Below, in pieces: positions 36,122 through 44,740 of a stretch of DNA of 64,000 bases; position 1 is the stretch's first letter; every line of letters starts with the position of its first letter. The stretch lies in contig NZ_CP012268.1 in the NCBI RefSeq assembly GCF_001277195.1, positions 3,162,001 to 3,226,000 of the forward strand. The letters are read 5' to 3'. The stretch is from Cronobacter muytjensii ATCC 51329. GTDB lineage: Bacteria > Pseudomonadota > Gammaproteobacteria > Enterobacterales > Enterobacteriaceae. The notes beneath the pieces are model-generated. The model had not been told where the DNA came from, did no database searches, and saw only the letters and a program-made list of their open reading frames with translations. The translations under genes were made by a program, and so were the position numbers.

Positions 36122-38518
36122 ATGGCAGAAACAAAAAAGACACAATCACGACTTCTCGTGATTCTCACAGCCCTGTTCGCAGCATTATCAGGGCTGTATT
36201 TATTGGTTGGTGGTATATGGCTGGTTTCAATCGGTGGTTCCTGGTACTACCCCATCGCAGGGGTGGGCATGCTGGCGACAGCATGGTTACTCTGGAAACG
36301 TAACGCCGCGGCGCTGTGGCTTTACGCCATTATCCTGCTTGGGACGATGGCCTGGGGCATCTGGGAAGTCGGCTTCGACTTCTGGGCGCTGACGCCGCGT
36401 TGCGACGTTCTGGTGTTCTTCGGCGTCTGGCTTATCCTGCCATTCGTCTGGCGTCGCCTCAGCACGCCGTCGCGCGCAGGCGTACCGGCGCTGCTGGTCT
36501 CGTTAATTATCACCGCCGGGCTCCTGTTCTGGGCGGGCTTTAACGATCCGCAGGAAATCAACGGCACGCTCAGCGCGGACAGCACGCCTGCCGCCGTGAA
36601 CGGCAGCCAGAGCATTCCTGACGGCGACTGGCCGGCTTACGGGCGTAACCAGGAAGGTCAGCGTTACTCTCCGCTCAAGCAGATCAACACTGATAACGTT
36701 CATCAGCTCAAAGAAGCCTGGGTGTTCCGCACCGGCGACCTGAAGCTGCCGAACGATCCGGGTGAAATCACTAACGAAGTGACGCCGATTAAAGTGGGCG
36801 ACACCCTTTTCCTTTGCACCGCGCATCAGCGTCTTTTCGCCGTGGATGCCGCGACAGGTAAAGAGAAATGGCACTTCGATCCGCAGCTGAATACGAACCC
36901 AACGTTCCAGCATGTCACCTGTCGCGGCGTGTCGTATCACGAAGCGACGACGGCGAATGCGAACCCGGACGTTGTCGCGGATTGCCCGCGTCGTATTATC
37001 CTGCCGGTGAATGATGGTCGTCTGTTTGCGGTGAATGCGGATAACGGCAAGCTGTGTGAAAGCTTCGCCAATAAAGGCATTCTGAACCTGCAAACCAACA
37101 TGCCGGTCACGACGCCGGGCATGTATGAGCCGACCTCCCCGCCGATCGTCACCGATAAGGTGATTGTGATTGCGGGCGCGGTGACCGATAACTTCTCCAC
37201 CCGTGAGCCGTCAGGCGTCATCCGTGGTTTTGATATCAACACCGGTAAACTGCTGTGGGCGTTCGATCCGGGTGCCAAAGACCCGAATGCGATCCCGGCG
37301 GATGAGCATCACTTTACGCCGAACTCCCCGAACTCCTGGGCGCCGGCGTCTTATGATGCGAAACTCGACATGGTCTACCTGCCGATGGGCGTTACCACTC
37401 CGGATATCTGGGGCGGCAACCGCACACCGGAGCAGGAGCGCTACGCGAGCTCTATCGTCGCGCTGAACGCCTCGACCGGTAAGCTGGTGTGGTCTTATCA
37501 GACCGTTCACCACGACCTGTGGGATATGGACCTGCCTGCGCAGCCGACCCTTGCCGACATTACCGTGAAAGGCGAAACCGTTCCGGTGATTTACGCACCG
37601 GCGAAAACCGGCAACATCTTTGTGCTGGATCGCCGCAACGGCAAGCTGGTTGTCCCGGCGCCGGAAAAACCGGTTCCGCAGGGTGCCGCGAAAGGCGACT
37701 ACGTGACGCCGACGCAGCCGTTCTCTGAGCTCTCCTTCCGTCCGAGGAAAGATCTGAGCGGCGCGGATATGTGGGGCGCCACGATGTATGACCAGCTGGT
37801 CTGCCGCGTGATGTTCCACAGCCTGCGTTACGAAGGCATCTTCACCCCACCGTCTGAGCAGGGCACCCTGGTATTCCCGGGTAACCTGGGGATGTTCGAA
37901 TGGGGCGGTCTGGCTATCGACCCGCACCGTCAGGTGGCGATTGCCAACCCGATGGCGCTGCCGTTCGTGTCCAAACTCATTCCGCGTGGGCCGGGCAACC
38001 CGATGGAGCAGCCGAAAGACGCGCAGGGCACCGGCAGTGAATCCGGTATCCAGCCGCAGTACGGCGTGCCTTACGGCGTGACCCTGAACCCGTTCCTCTC
38101 TCCGTTTGGTCTGCCGTGCAAGCAGCCGGCATGGGGTTATATCTCCGCGCTGGATCTGAAGACCAACGACGTAGTGTGGAAAAAACGCATCGGTACGCCG
38201 CGCGACAGCATGCCGTTCCCGATGCCGTTCCCGGTACCGTTTAACATGGGTATGCCGATGCTGGGTGGTCCTGTCACCACCGCCGGTAACGTGCTGTTCA
38301 TCGGTGCGACTGCAGATAACTATCTGCGCGCATACAACGTGACCAACGGCGAGAAGCTGTGGGAAGCCCGCCTGCCGGCTGGCGGCCAGGCGACGCCGAT
38401 GACCTATGAAGTGAACGGCAAGCAGTATGTCGTGATCTCCGCAGGCGGCCACGGCTCGTTCGGCACCAAAATGGGCGATTACATCGTCGCCTATGCTTTG
38501 CCGGATGATGCGAAGTAA
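36122..38518 (+). CDS. gcd: Membrane-bound PQQ-dependent glucose dehydrogenase
   Basis: Gcd oxidises glucose to gluconolactone in the periplasm and passes electrons to ubiquinone; it needs the cofactor PQQ. The start MAETKKTQSR gives 798 residues; the 16 codons upstream overlap the regulatory region. About five membrane helices occupy residues 10-140, then an eight-bladed propeller with WPAYGRNQEGQRYSPL, the conserved WDMDLPAQP segment (active-site Asp) and GRLPAGGQATPMTY-like ending. No pqq biosynthesis gene occurs in the window, so holoenzyme formation depends on genes elsewhere or external PQQ. Confidence 0.97.
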   Translation: MAETKKTQSRLLVILTALFAALSGLYLLVGGIWLVSIGGSWYYPIAGVGMLATAWLLWKRNAAALWLYAIILLGTMAWGIWEVGFDFWALTPRCDVLVFFGVWLILPFVWRRLSTPSRAGVPALLVSLIITAGLLFWAGFNDPQEINGTLSADSTPAAVNGSQSIPDGDWPAYGRNQEGQRYSPLKQINTDNVHQLKEAWVFRTGDLKLPNDPGEITNEVTPIKVGDTLFLCTAHQRLFAVDAATGKEKWHFDPQLNTNPTFQHVTCRGVSYHEATTANANPDVVADCPRRIILPVNDGRLFAVNADNGKLCESFANKGILNLQTNMPVTTPGMYEPTSPPIVTDKVIVIAGAVTDNFSTREPSGVIRGFDINTGKLLWAFDPGAKDPNAIPADEHHFTPNSPNSWAPASYDAKLDMVYLPMGVTTPDIWGGNRTPEQERYASSIVALNASTGKLVWSYQTVHHDLWDMDLPAQPTLADITVKGETVPVIYAPAKTGNIFVLDRRNGKLVVPAPEKPVPQGAAKGDYVTPTQPFSELSFRPRKDLSGADMWGATMYDQLVCRVMFHSLRYEGIFTPPSEQGTLVFPGNLGMFEWGGLAIDPHRQVAIANPMALPFVSKLIPRGPGNPMEQPKDAQGTGSESGIQPQYGVPYGVTLNPFLSPFGLPCKQPAWGYISALDLKTNDVVWKKRIGTPRDSMPFPMPFPVPFNMGMPMLGGPVTTAGNVLFIGATADNYLRAYNVTNGEKLWEARLPAGGQATPMTYEVNGKQYVVISAGGHGSFGTKMGDYIVAYALPDDAK

Positions 38519-38532
38519 CCGCGTCGGATAAT

Positions 38533-38560
38533 AAAAAGCCCCTCATCGAGGGGCTTTTTT
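38533..38560. terminator. Bidirectional terminator between gcd and cueO
   Basis: The stem aaaaagcccctc/gaggggctttttt with a short loop lies just after the gcd stop, between convergent gcd and cueO. Confidence 0.9.
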
Positions 38561-38626
38561 TATGGGCGCGGATAGTGGAGCTGACGGGTGTTTTTACCAG
38601 GCGGTGTTGTAATTGAACAGCGCGCA

Positions 38627-38648
38627 GGTGCGCTGCGCTTACCCGCCA
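38627..38648. repeat. Second copy of the REP-like element
   Basis: This segment repeats the core seen at 12533-12558 (ggtgcgct, gcg.ttacccgcca) but lacks the left palindrome arm. It sits at the 3' end of cueO, again in a convergent gap. Confidence 0.5.
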
Positions 38649-38657
38649 TTCATCGCA

Positions 38658-40220
38658 TCACGCCACCGTAAAACCTAACATCATCCCGGTGTCTTCATGC
38701 TCTAACAAATGGCAATGCGCCATATAGGCATGCTCCGCCGATGCCGCGTAATCAAAGCGCACCAACACTTCGCTGCGCGCGCCTTCTACCCACACTGTAT
38801 CTTTCCATCCGGCGCGATGCGCGGCGGGCGGCTTGCCGTTCTCGGTCAGAATGCGGAACTGCGTGCCGTGGATATGGAACGGGTGCAACATCATGTCGCC
38901 CTCGCCAGAAACGGTCCAGCGCTCATATTTCCCCAGGGACGCCGCGAACGCGGGCGCGTTCATATCAAACGCTTTGCCGTTGATTTTATTGGCGTTGTGG
39001 AAATCAAACCTGTGCCCGCCGTGGCCCTTATCGCCGTGCGACATCTTGCCGTGGCCCATCTGGCTCATCATCTGCCCGTGCGGGTTGCCCGCCAGCGCCT
39101 GCTTGCCGTAGCGTTTTGTCAGCGCCTGCATCCCCATCATATCCAGCATCGGGTCCATCATTAATTGCAGCCAGCGCTCCTGGAGCCCGTCGAGCGCAGG
39201 CAGCGCCGGCACATCCACGAGTTTATCCGGCAGCGTGCCCGACGCGGGCACCACAACAGGCTGAATGCGCACCACCGGCTGCGGTTTATCAAATGGCGCG
39301 ACGGTCATACCCATCTGCGTCACCGGTAGCGTCACGATATCGAAAGGCTTCGCGTCGCTGGTATCCACCAGCACCTCGAAACGCTCGCCCATCAGCATCG
39401 GCAGCTCAGTCACTTTCACCGGCTCCGCCAGCAGACCGCCGTCGCTGGCGATAACGTACAGCGGGCGATTGTCGCTCGCGGCAATTTTCAGCGTGCGCGC
39501 GTTACAGCCGTTCAGCAAACGCAGGCGCAGCCAGCCTTTCGGCGGCGTGTGCTGCGGATAAACGGCGCCGTTGCACAGCAAGGTATCGCCAAACCAGCCC
39601 ACGGCAGCGGTCATCACATCCAGTTGATAGTCGACCTCGCCGTTAGCGGTAAATTTTTTATCCTGAATAATCAGCGGCACGTCGTCGACACCCCAGAGCT
39701 TCGGCAGCATCAACTGAAGGCTTTCGGTATCTTCAATCAGCACCAGCCCTGCCAGCCCCATCGCGACCTGATGCCCGGTTTTGCCATGCTGATGCGGGTG
39801 GAACCAGCACGTCGCGGCGCGCTGCTCCGGCGTAAAGCTTACGCTGCGGGTCTGCCCCGGCGCGATAACGCCCTGGGGGCCGCCATCCACTGCGCCCGGC
39901 ACTTCCAGGCCATGCCAGTGCACCGTGGTCTCTTCGGCGAGGGTATTGCGGATATCGACATTCACCGGCTTCCCCTGGCGCAGCTTGATAGCCGGCCCGA
40001 GCAGCGAGCCGTTATAGCCCCAGGTGGTGACATTTTTCCCGGCGAACGCGGTTTTGCCCGCCTGCACCGTAAGCTGAATGCTGCTGCGGGCGTCGGGCGT
40101 CAATAGCGCCGGAATGGGCAGCGCCGGTTGCTCTGCGGCAAACGCGGCCCGGCTCCATGTCGGCAGCGCGCTTAACGCGCCCAGCGCGGCGGTGTACTTG
40201 ATAAAATCTCGGCGTTGCAT
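38658..40220 (-). CDS. cueO: Multicopper oxidase CueO (cuprous oxidase)
   Basis: CueO oxidises Cu(I) to less toxic Cu(II) in the periplasm. The start MQRRDFIKYTAALGA carries a twin-arginine signal (RRDF) and gives 520 residues. Three cupredoxin domains supply copper ligands: HWHG, FHPHQHG, HPFHIHG and HCHLLEHEDTGMM. The Met/His-rich insert around residues 355-405 (MDPMLDMMGM..., HGQMMSQMGHGKMSHGDKGHGGH split across it) is the substrate copper entry site of the family. A CueR-type promoter lies directly upstream. Confidence 0.97.
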   Translation of the reverse strand: MQRRDFIKYTAALGALSALPTWSRAAFAAEQPALPIPALLTPDARSSIQLTVQAGKTAFAGKNVTTWGYNGSLLGPAIKLRQGKPVNVDIRNTLAEETTVHWHGLEVPGAVDGGPQGVIAPGQTRSVSFTPEQRAATCWFHPHQHGKTGHQVAMGLAGLVLIEDTESLQLMLPKLWGVDDVPLIIQDKKFTANGEVDYQLDVMTAAVGWFGDTLLCNGAVYPQHTPPKGWLRLRLLNGCNARTLKIAASDNRPLYVIASDGGLLAEPVKVTELPMLMGERFEVLVDTSDAKPFDIVTLPVTQMGMTVAPFDKPQPVVRIQPVVVPASGTLPDKLVDVPALPALDGLQERWLQLMMDPMLDMMGMQALTKRYGKQALAGNPHGQMMSQMGHGKMSHGDKGHGGHRFDFHNANKINGKAFDMNAPAFAASLGKYERWTVSGEGDMMLHPFHIHGTQFRILTENGKPPAAHRAGWKDTVWVEGARSEVLVRFDYAASAEHAYMAHCHLLEHEDTGMMLGFTVA

Positions 40221-40253
40221 CTTCCAGTCCTTATCGTCAACGTGCACCCGTTG

Positions 40254-40284
40254 AGCTTAAACCCTCCCCTTGCGGGAAGGTCAA
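40254..40284 (-). promoter_or_regulatory. CueR-controlled promoter of cueO
   Basis: On the minus strand TTGACC (40279-40284) and TAAGCT (40254-40259) are separated by 19 bases, the elongated spacer of MerR-family promoters. The spacer holds a near-palindrome (CCTTCCC...GGGAGGG) like the known CueR operators of copA and cueO. Copper should induce it. Confidence 0.88.
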
Positions 40285-40304
40285 GTCTGGCGGAGCAGTA
40301 TACG

Positions 40305-40752
40305 ATTTGTGGCTGCCTGTACGGCAGTAAACGATCGCGGAGGGCGAAGCCCGGAGGCGTCAGTTTTCTAAGCTGCCTGCGCGGCAGTGAACGCCGCAAC
40401 CGGCGAAATCACGGTATCCGGGCTTTTCTAAGCTGCCTGCGCGGCAGTGAACCAGATTTGATTGTAGAAGCGGCGGACTCTCACTTTCTAAGCTGCCTGC
40501 GCGGCAGTGAACATGCTGTTGAGCCTAAAACCGGGATTCCTGACTTTCTAAGCTGCCTGCGCGGCAGTGAACGATCAATACTTATCCAGCAGGGTAACCT
40601 TACTTTTCTAAGCTGCCTGCGCGGCAGTGAACGTGCTGTGGGTAGATAAGCGGCTGGCGGGTGATTTCTAAGCTACCTGCGCGGCAGTGAACTGGTCGTT
40701 GCCGCTGGGCGTGAGTGCGTAAGTTTTCTAAGCTACCTGCGCGGCAGTGAAC
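40305..40752 (-). CRISPR. Type I-F CRISPR array 1: 8 repeats, 7 spacers
   Basis: Repeats of 28 bases start at 40305, 40365, 40425, 40485, 40545, 40605, 40665 and 40725; all seven spacers are 32 bases. On the plus strand each begins TTTCTAAG and ends GTGAAC around a CTGCC/GGCAG palindrome. The crRNA sense is the minus strand, by comparison with known I-F repeats (hairpin first, then CTTAGAAA). The repeat at 40305 is degenerate (six differences), marking the leader-distal end. Repeats at 40365-40605 have loop TGCGC; the two nearest the leader (40665, 40725) additionally read CTACC instead of CTGCC. Confidence 0.98.
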
Positions 40753-40882
40753 TAACGCTGAAATAAATCAGTCCTTTGTTTTTAAAAGCCTGGTATGCAT
40801 TTTGATGCCGTATACCCTTTTTTAGCGCCTCGCCAGCGCATGATAAAAATCAACAGGTTAGCGAGGCATTTTAAAAAAGGTC
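40753..40882 (-). promoter_or_regulatory. Leader of CRISPR array 1 with IHF site
   Basis: This A+T-rich stretch lies between the last repeat and cas6f. It contains AATCAACAGGTTA (40848-40860), a 13/13 match to the IHF consensus WATCAANNNNTTR, beginning 96 bases from the repeat. CCCTTTTTT ends at offset 71, ATAAAAATCAA is at offsets 91-101, and TAAAAAAGG at 120-128. All four blocks recur at the same offsets in the array 2 leader. The last block runs into the cas6f stop codon. Confidence 0.82.
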
Positions 40883-41435
40883 AGAACCAGGGAATCGTCG
40901 CGTTGGGGCTTAATCCATAACTGCTGAACACGCCGCTGACGGGCGCGGTCAGCAGCTCGCCGTGCTGGATAAAGATCCTGTAGTACTGGCCGCTGGAGAG
41001 ACTTTTAACCTGAATCCACGGCAGAGAGGTCTGTTGCTCGTGTAAATCGCAGAGCCGTTGCCGCGCCGCTTCTTCCGTCAGCCAGCCTTTACGCACCGAG
41101 CGACGCATCAGGCGTTCGGGATTACTTTTCACCTGTACGCGCGAGACGGTCCGCCAGCCCTGCACCTGAGGCACGGGTAATATTGCGCTGCTCTGGCAGT
41201 AATCCTGTAACCCTGCCCGCCAGCGCGTGGCCTCTAATTCCGCCAGCGCCGGTTGCAGGCCATGCAGGCGTAGCCGGCCGCCAGGTTTGATACCGACATC
41301 CGGAAAACTCACGCCGATATCCCCTGTGCCGCGCGCGCCCAGCGCCCGATGGAGTTTGGCGAACAGCGCCGCCATCAGCGTTTCCTGCCTGAATTCCGGG
41401 TCCGGCAGGACCTGGATATCCTGATAATGATCCAT
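40881..41435 (-). CDS. cas6f: Type I-F CRISPR endoribonuclease Cas6f (Csy4)
   Basis: Cas6f cuts the repeat hairpin at its 3' base and stays bound to the crRNA 3' handle. Starting at the ATG (41435) gives MDHYQDIQVL and 184 residues, matching the Pseudomonas aeruginosa Csy4 start; the preceding GTG codon is not needed. The catalytic His29 is in FAKLHRAL, the catalytic serine region is SLSSGQYYRIFI, and SRVQVKSNPERLMRR holds the arginine-rich RNA-binding helix. It ends GL.....PWF as in Csy4. It is the last gene of the cas operon and abuts array 1. Confidence 0.96.
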   Translation of the reverse strand: MDHYQDIQVLPDPEFRQETLMAALFAKLHRALGARGTGDIGVSFPDVGIKPGGRLRLHGLQPALAELEATRWRAGLQDYCQSSAILPVPQVQGWRTVSRVQVKSNPERLMRRSVRKGWLTEEAARQRLCDLHEQQTSLPWIQVKSLSSGQYYRIFIQHGELLTAPVSGVFSSYGLSPNATIPWF

Positions 41436-41444
41436 CACCGCCCC

Positions 41445-42443
41445 TTATTCGGCTTTCTCACCGAAAACGCCACCGCGGATCAGTACCGCCATGACATAGT
41501 GTTGCTGATCGCCATCCGGCTTAACGCCTTTGGTCACCCAGTTATCCAGCAGGGTATAAAAATCCATTTTCTCTTTCGGCTGACGACAGGCGATCCCGCG
41601 GCTGGTGACAGAACCATAGGGCTCCACCGCAATTGCGCCGAGCTCGGCGACCTGCGGGTGCCAGGTATCGATAGTGCGTAACGCATTGCCGATTTTTTGT
41701 GAATGAATGCCCGCCACGCCATTAACCTGATAAAGCAGGCGGCTTTTGCTGCTGTTGCTGTCCAGCACTAACTCCTGAGAGGGGAATACCTCCTGCCCGG
41801 CGCCGAGCCGTACATAAGCCTCCACCGTCAGCAGTACAAAGCTTTCGCTGTTAAGCCCACGTTCAATTTCCTGCGCCAGTTCGTTCAGAGCCGCGTTTCG
41901 GGCGGTGAAATCCCGCTGCGAAAATTCATGGCAGTCAAAGCTCCATGTGTTGCTGCCCTTCACCACGACGCGCAGCTGCTCTGCGCCAACGCGGTTGCGC
42001 CAGAGAAAACGGCCATTCGCGAGGTTAGTGGCATAACGGTGCGCCAGCTCGCCAAAACCGTGCTCTTCGCCATACCCTTCAATCACCTCCTTCAGCGCGT
42101 CCTGATACGCCTGGTCGTTACAGACGGACGGCGTGGAAAGCCCACCTAATACGCGCAGCGTAAACACGATTTTCAGCGTATCGGTCTGCGCCGCAAGCGC
42201 CGCCACATCCACGCGCTGGAGGTTAGGTTTTTGTATGTCGGCATCAAGCTTAGCCGGATCGGTAGTTGCCGCGTTTTTCAGGCGGTTGGAGATGGTGCCG
42301 CGCACGGCTTTTTCCTGAATCTGGATCGGCTGCCAGTTAGCGCCCTCCCAGTTTCCGGCATACATCAGCGCATCAGAAACAGCGAGTTTGCGTTCAAAAG
42401 CCAGTACAGAAGCGGTTTTCAGAGAAGCAGAAGCCTTTGCCAT
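41445..42443 (-). CDS. cas7f: Type I-F Cascade backbone subunit Cas7f (Csy3)
   Basis: Cas7f polymerises (six copies in characterised Csy complexes) along the crRNA spacer. The ATG at 42443 (MAKASASLKTASVLAFERKL) has a GAGGGAC ribosome site; five codons upstream there is another ATG without one. Length is 332 residues. Conserved features are the N-terminal LAFERKL..SDALM, LRVLGGLSTPSVCND and NGRFLWRNR, which matches the family's RNA-contacting region. It is 14 bases from cas5f and 9 from cas6f. Confidence 0.95.
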   Translation of the reverse strand: MAKASASLKTASVLAFERKLAVSDALMYAGNWEGANWQPIQIQEKAVRGTISNRLKNAATTDPAKLDADIQKPNLQRVDVAALAAQTDTLKIVFTLRVLGGLSTPSVCNDQAYQDALKEVIEGYGEEHGFGELAHRYATNLANGRFLWRNRVGAEQLRVVVKGSNTWSFDCHEFSQRDFTARNAALNELAQEIERGLNSESFVLLTVEAYVRLGAGQEVFPSQELVLDSNSSKSRLLYQVNGVAGIHSQKIGNALRTIDTWHPQVAELGAIAVEPYGSVTSRGIACRQPKEKMDFYTLLDNWVTKGVKPDGDQQHYVMAVLIRGGVFGEKAE

Positions 42444-42457
42444 AATTTCGTCCCTCA

Positions 42458-43414
42458 TTATTCATAATTAAATGTGTCATCGTGACATTGCACGTCTTCA
42501 CTCTGCGGCGTGCCGCAGCAGTAGTAACCGGTTTCGGTGATTCGGTAACGCCAGAAAAGATCGGCAAGCGTCTTTATGCGATGCAGGCCGCACCACTCGC
42601 CGATGCCATAGGCGGCCTCTACCCAGGCAAAGGGCGTTTTATCATCGCGGGCGTTCGCGACCTCGCCTGCCGGGTAGAGTTCAGAGAGGCGCTGATAGCC
42701 TGTCATCAGCGGCACCAGAAACCCCGGCGCCGGTTTTTCCACGTAGCGCCACTGCGCCGGGTCATCAGGCGTGGGCGCAGGGTTATCTTCTGACGCGGCG
42801 GCGGCTATCTTCAGTGCCGCGAAATCAAGCCAGGCATCCAGCAAAGTGGCCTGCGGCGTTTTCGCCATGAGAGCCTGATGATGTTCAGCGAGCAGAGGGC
42901 TGCGATCCAGCAGCGCAAAGCCGGGCAATAGCCGGTAAAGCAGACGCCGGGTATCGCCCTCCTCCTGTGGATAATCCATGACCTTAACGTCACGAAGCGC
43001 CACGATGCTGCCGCCTGCCAGTTTGTGCCTCTGGCAAAGCGTGTGCAGATGGTCTGCGAGCGCCGCCCTGCCCTGCTCGCCATTCGCTATCTCGCCGTGA
43101 CATTCAAAGACCAGCGACACCGTAAGGTGCATCCGGCCTTCTTCATTAAAAGCCGCCGTTTTCCCTTCACGCGTGAGCGGGTTTCGGGTGAGAGCGAACT
43201 GATAGTCACGCCCCGAAGAGTAGGCATGAGCCTGATGCTCATGGCAAATCACCGCGCAGCCATCAAGCCGCACGCCGTGGCTGTCAGTAAGCCTGCGGGA
43301 GAGCGCATGCATATAACCCAGAAAGTGCGTTATGGCCGGAAATCCCCACGTTAACCCGGCAACGGTATTCGCGTTTTCCACGCGCAGGTGGGAAAGAAGG
43401 ATTAGCGAGCTCAT
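42458..43414 (-). CDS. cas5f: Type I-F Cascade subunit Cas5f (Csy2)
   Basis: Cas5f pairs with Cas8f to bind the 5' handle of the crRNA. The 318-residue product has the recognisable N-terminus LLSHLRVENANTVAGLTWGFPAITHFLGY, here split: a RAMP-like strand followed by the NT..GLTWGFP.IT motif of Csy2. The C-terminal half contains PGFLVPLMTGYQRLSEL and ETGYYCCGTP. Its ATG overlaps the cas8f stop by 4 bases. Confidence 0.94.
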   Translation of the reverse strand: MSSLILLSHLRVENANTVAGLTWGFPAITHFLGYMHALSRRLTDSHGVRLDGCAVICHEHQAHAYSSGRDYQFALTRNPLTREGKTAAFNEEGRMHLTVSLVFECHGEIANGEQGRAALADHLHTLCQRHKLAGGSIVALRDVKVMDYPQEEGDTRRLLYRLLPGFALLDRSPLLAEHHQALMAKTPQATLLDAWLDFAALKIAAAASEDNPAPTPDDPAQWRYVEKPAPGFLVPLMTGYQRLSELYPAGEVANARDDKTPFAWVEAAYGIGEWCGLHRIKTLADLFWRYRITETGYYCCGTPQSEDVQCHDDTFNYE

Positions 43415-44724
43415 TTCAGCACCTCCTTGAGAATGGATTCCATTTCACGCAGGCGCTGGCGAAACAGCGGGCGGGAGCCCCAGAATGCTTTTTCAACCTT
43501 ACCCACATCCGGTAACTGCTTGCTCAGGCGATAGTTCAACCAGCGCGCGAAGTCTTCCTCCACCGCTGCTTGCCAGTGGTCACTCTCTCGCTCCCGACAA
43601 AATGCCTCGTCCTGGCGAGCACGCCACGGATCCAGCCAGCACTGCTGATGCGCTACTAGCTTTACGCACTCCAGACTCCAGCCCTGCCACTCCGGGCGCT
43701 GTAACTCACTGGCCTGCGCAAAGAGCAGATCGATAAGTTCATCCACGTAACGATCGCGGGCCCGGCGGATGGCAAGGTTGGTGTGATCTTTAACGCCCAC
43801 CAGCAGGTCAGCCAGACGTTGCACCGTACCGCTTGTCGCCCGATTAAATGCCTTGCCTGCGAAAATAGAAGATAAATAACGCGGCGGCTTTTCCTGCCGC
43901 TGCCAGAGCGGCGGACGAGCGCAAAGCAGCCATATCCGGCCCCCGCGACTGCTGTTTAATGAAGAGATATTTTGCGGTTTGGTGCCGCCGAAGTGCATCT
44001 CTGCGGTAGCAGGGAATAACGTCAGCGGCGTACTGTGCCAGCGCTGGGCTTTACGTGCGGCCCAGGCGGCTTTTACCTCCTCGCCGAAGCGATACGCCAG
44101 CATTTTCTGGTGCATCGCATGGGCCAGCGAAGACGCAAATAGCGGGCTCAGCAGGTGGTAGCCCTCACCCACCGGGAAATAGATCTGTTTCGCGAGCTTA
44201 TGTGAAGCGGGCGCGCTTGTGGTTAACGCGCGGGAAAATCCCTCGACCCAGTGCTGTCGCTGCGCATCATCCTGCGCCAGCGCCTGTAGTGCGCTATAGT
44301 CGCCACGCTGTAAAGCCGCGAGCAGTGAATCGCCTTCTACCTCAGTTTGCAGAAGTTTGGCCACATCCAGCGCGGCTGCATTACCTACCGCATCTGCAGC
44401 GGGGTTTTCCAGAGACGCCGTACTTAAATAGCCATCGCCGTTTTTTGTGGTGCGGTAGACGCTGCTGCTTCTGGAATCGCCGTGAGTAAACTTGGCCGCA
44501 TGGGTCACCAGGTTTATCTGGCTGGCCCGGCTGGCGGCATCCGTCAGCCAGTGACGGGTTTCATAACGGGTTTCCAGTTCACGCCGCTCCTGTAACAGCG
44601 TGGCCTCGTCACGCTCTCCTGCCGCCAGGCGCTTAGCGGCATCTTTATCAAATTGCTCAAGCTTCGATTGCCGTCGCGTCGCGATGTAGTCGGCAATAAA
44701 AGCGGCCAGTGCTCCTTGTGACAT
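43411..44724 (-). CDS. cas8f: Type I-F Cascade large subunit Cas8f (Csy1)
   Basis: Cas8f recognises the PAM and starts target unwinding in the Csy complex. The 437-residue length suits the family. The diagnostic segment GGTKPQNISSLNSSRGG, about residue 250, carries the Lys and Asn that contact the PAM in characterised homologues. RIWLLCARPPLWQ follows, as usual. The N-terminus is helical and charged. It lies 16 bases downstream of cas2-3 and overlaps cas5f. Confidence 0.95.
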   Translation of the reverse strand: MSQGALAAFIADYIATRRQSKLEQFDKDAAKRLAAGERDEATLLQERRELETRYETRHWLTDAASRASQINLVTHAAKFTHGDSRSSSVYRTTKNGDGYLSTASLENPAADAVGNAAALDVAKLLQTEVEGDSLLAALQRGDYSALQALAQDDAQRQHWVEGFSRALTTSAPASHKLAKQIYFPVGEGYHLLSPLFASSLAHAMHQKMLAYRFGEEVKAAWAARKAQRWHSTPLTLFPATAEMHFGGTKPQNISSLNSSRGGRIWLLCARPPLWQRQEKPPRYLSSIFAGKAFNRATSGTVQRLADLLVGVKDHTNLAIRRARDRYVDELIDLLFAQASELQRPEWQGWSLECVKLVAHQQCWLDPWRARQDEAFCRERESDHWQAAVEEDFARWLNYRLSKQLPDVGKVEKAFWGSRPLFRQRLREMESILKEVLK

Positions 44725-44740
44725 ACCTGCTCCTTTGGAT

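Noticed and set aside
40215..40649. Open frame of 144 codons over array 1 (FLSCLRGSE repeats)
   Set aside because: Same artefact as in array 2; it also begins inside the cueO promoter region.
41541..41555. 15-base identity (ttatccagcagggta) between array 1 spacer 40573-40604 and cas7f, as possible self-targeting
   Set aside because: The match is internal, does not include the crRNA seed at the spacer's PAM-proximal end, and one 15-base chance match is plausible for this many spacers in 64 kb. A full spacer-to-genome search would settle it.
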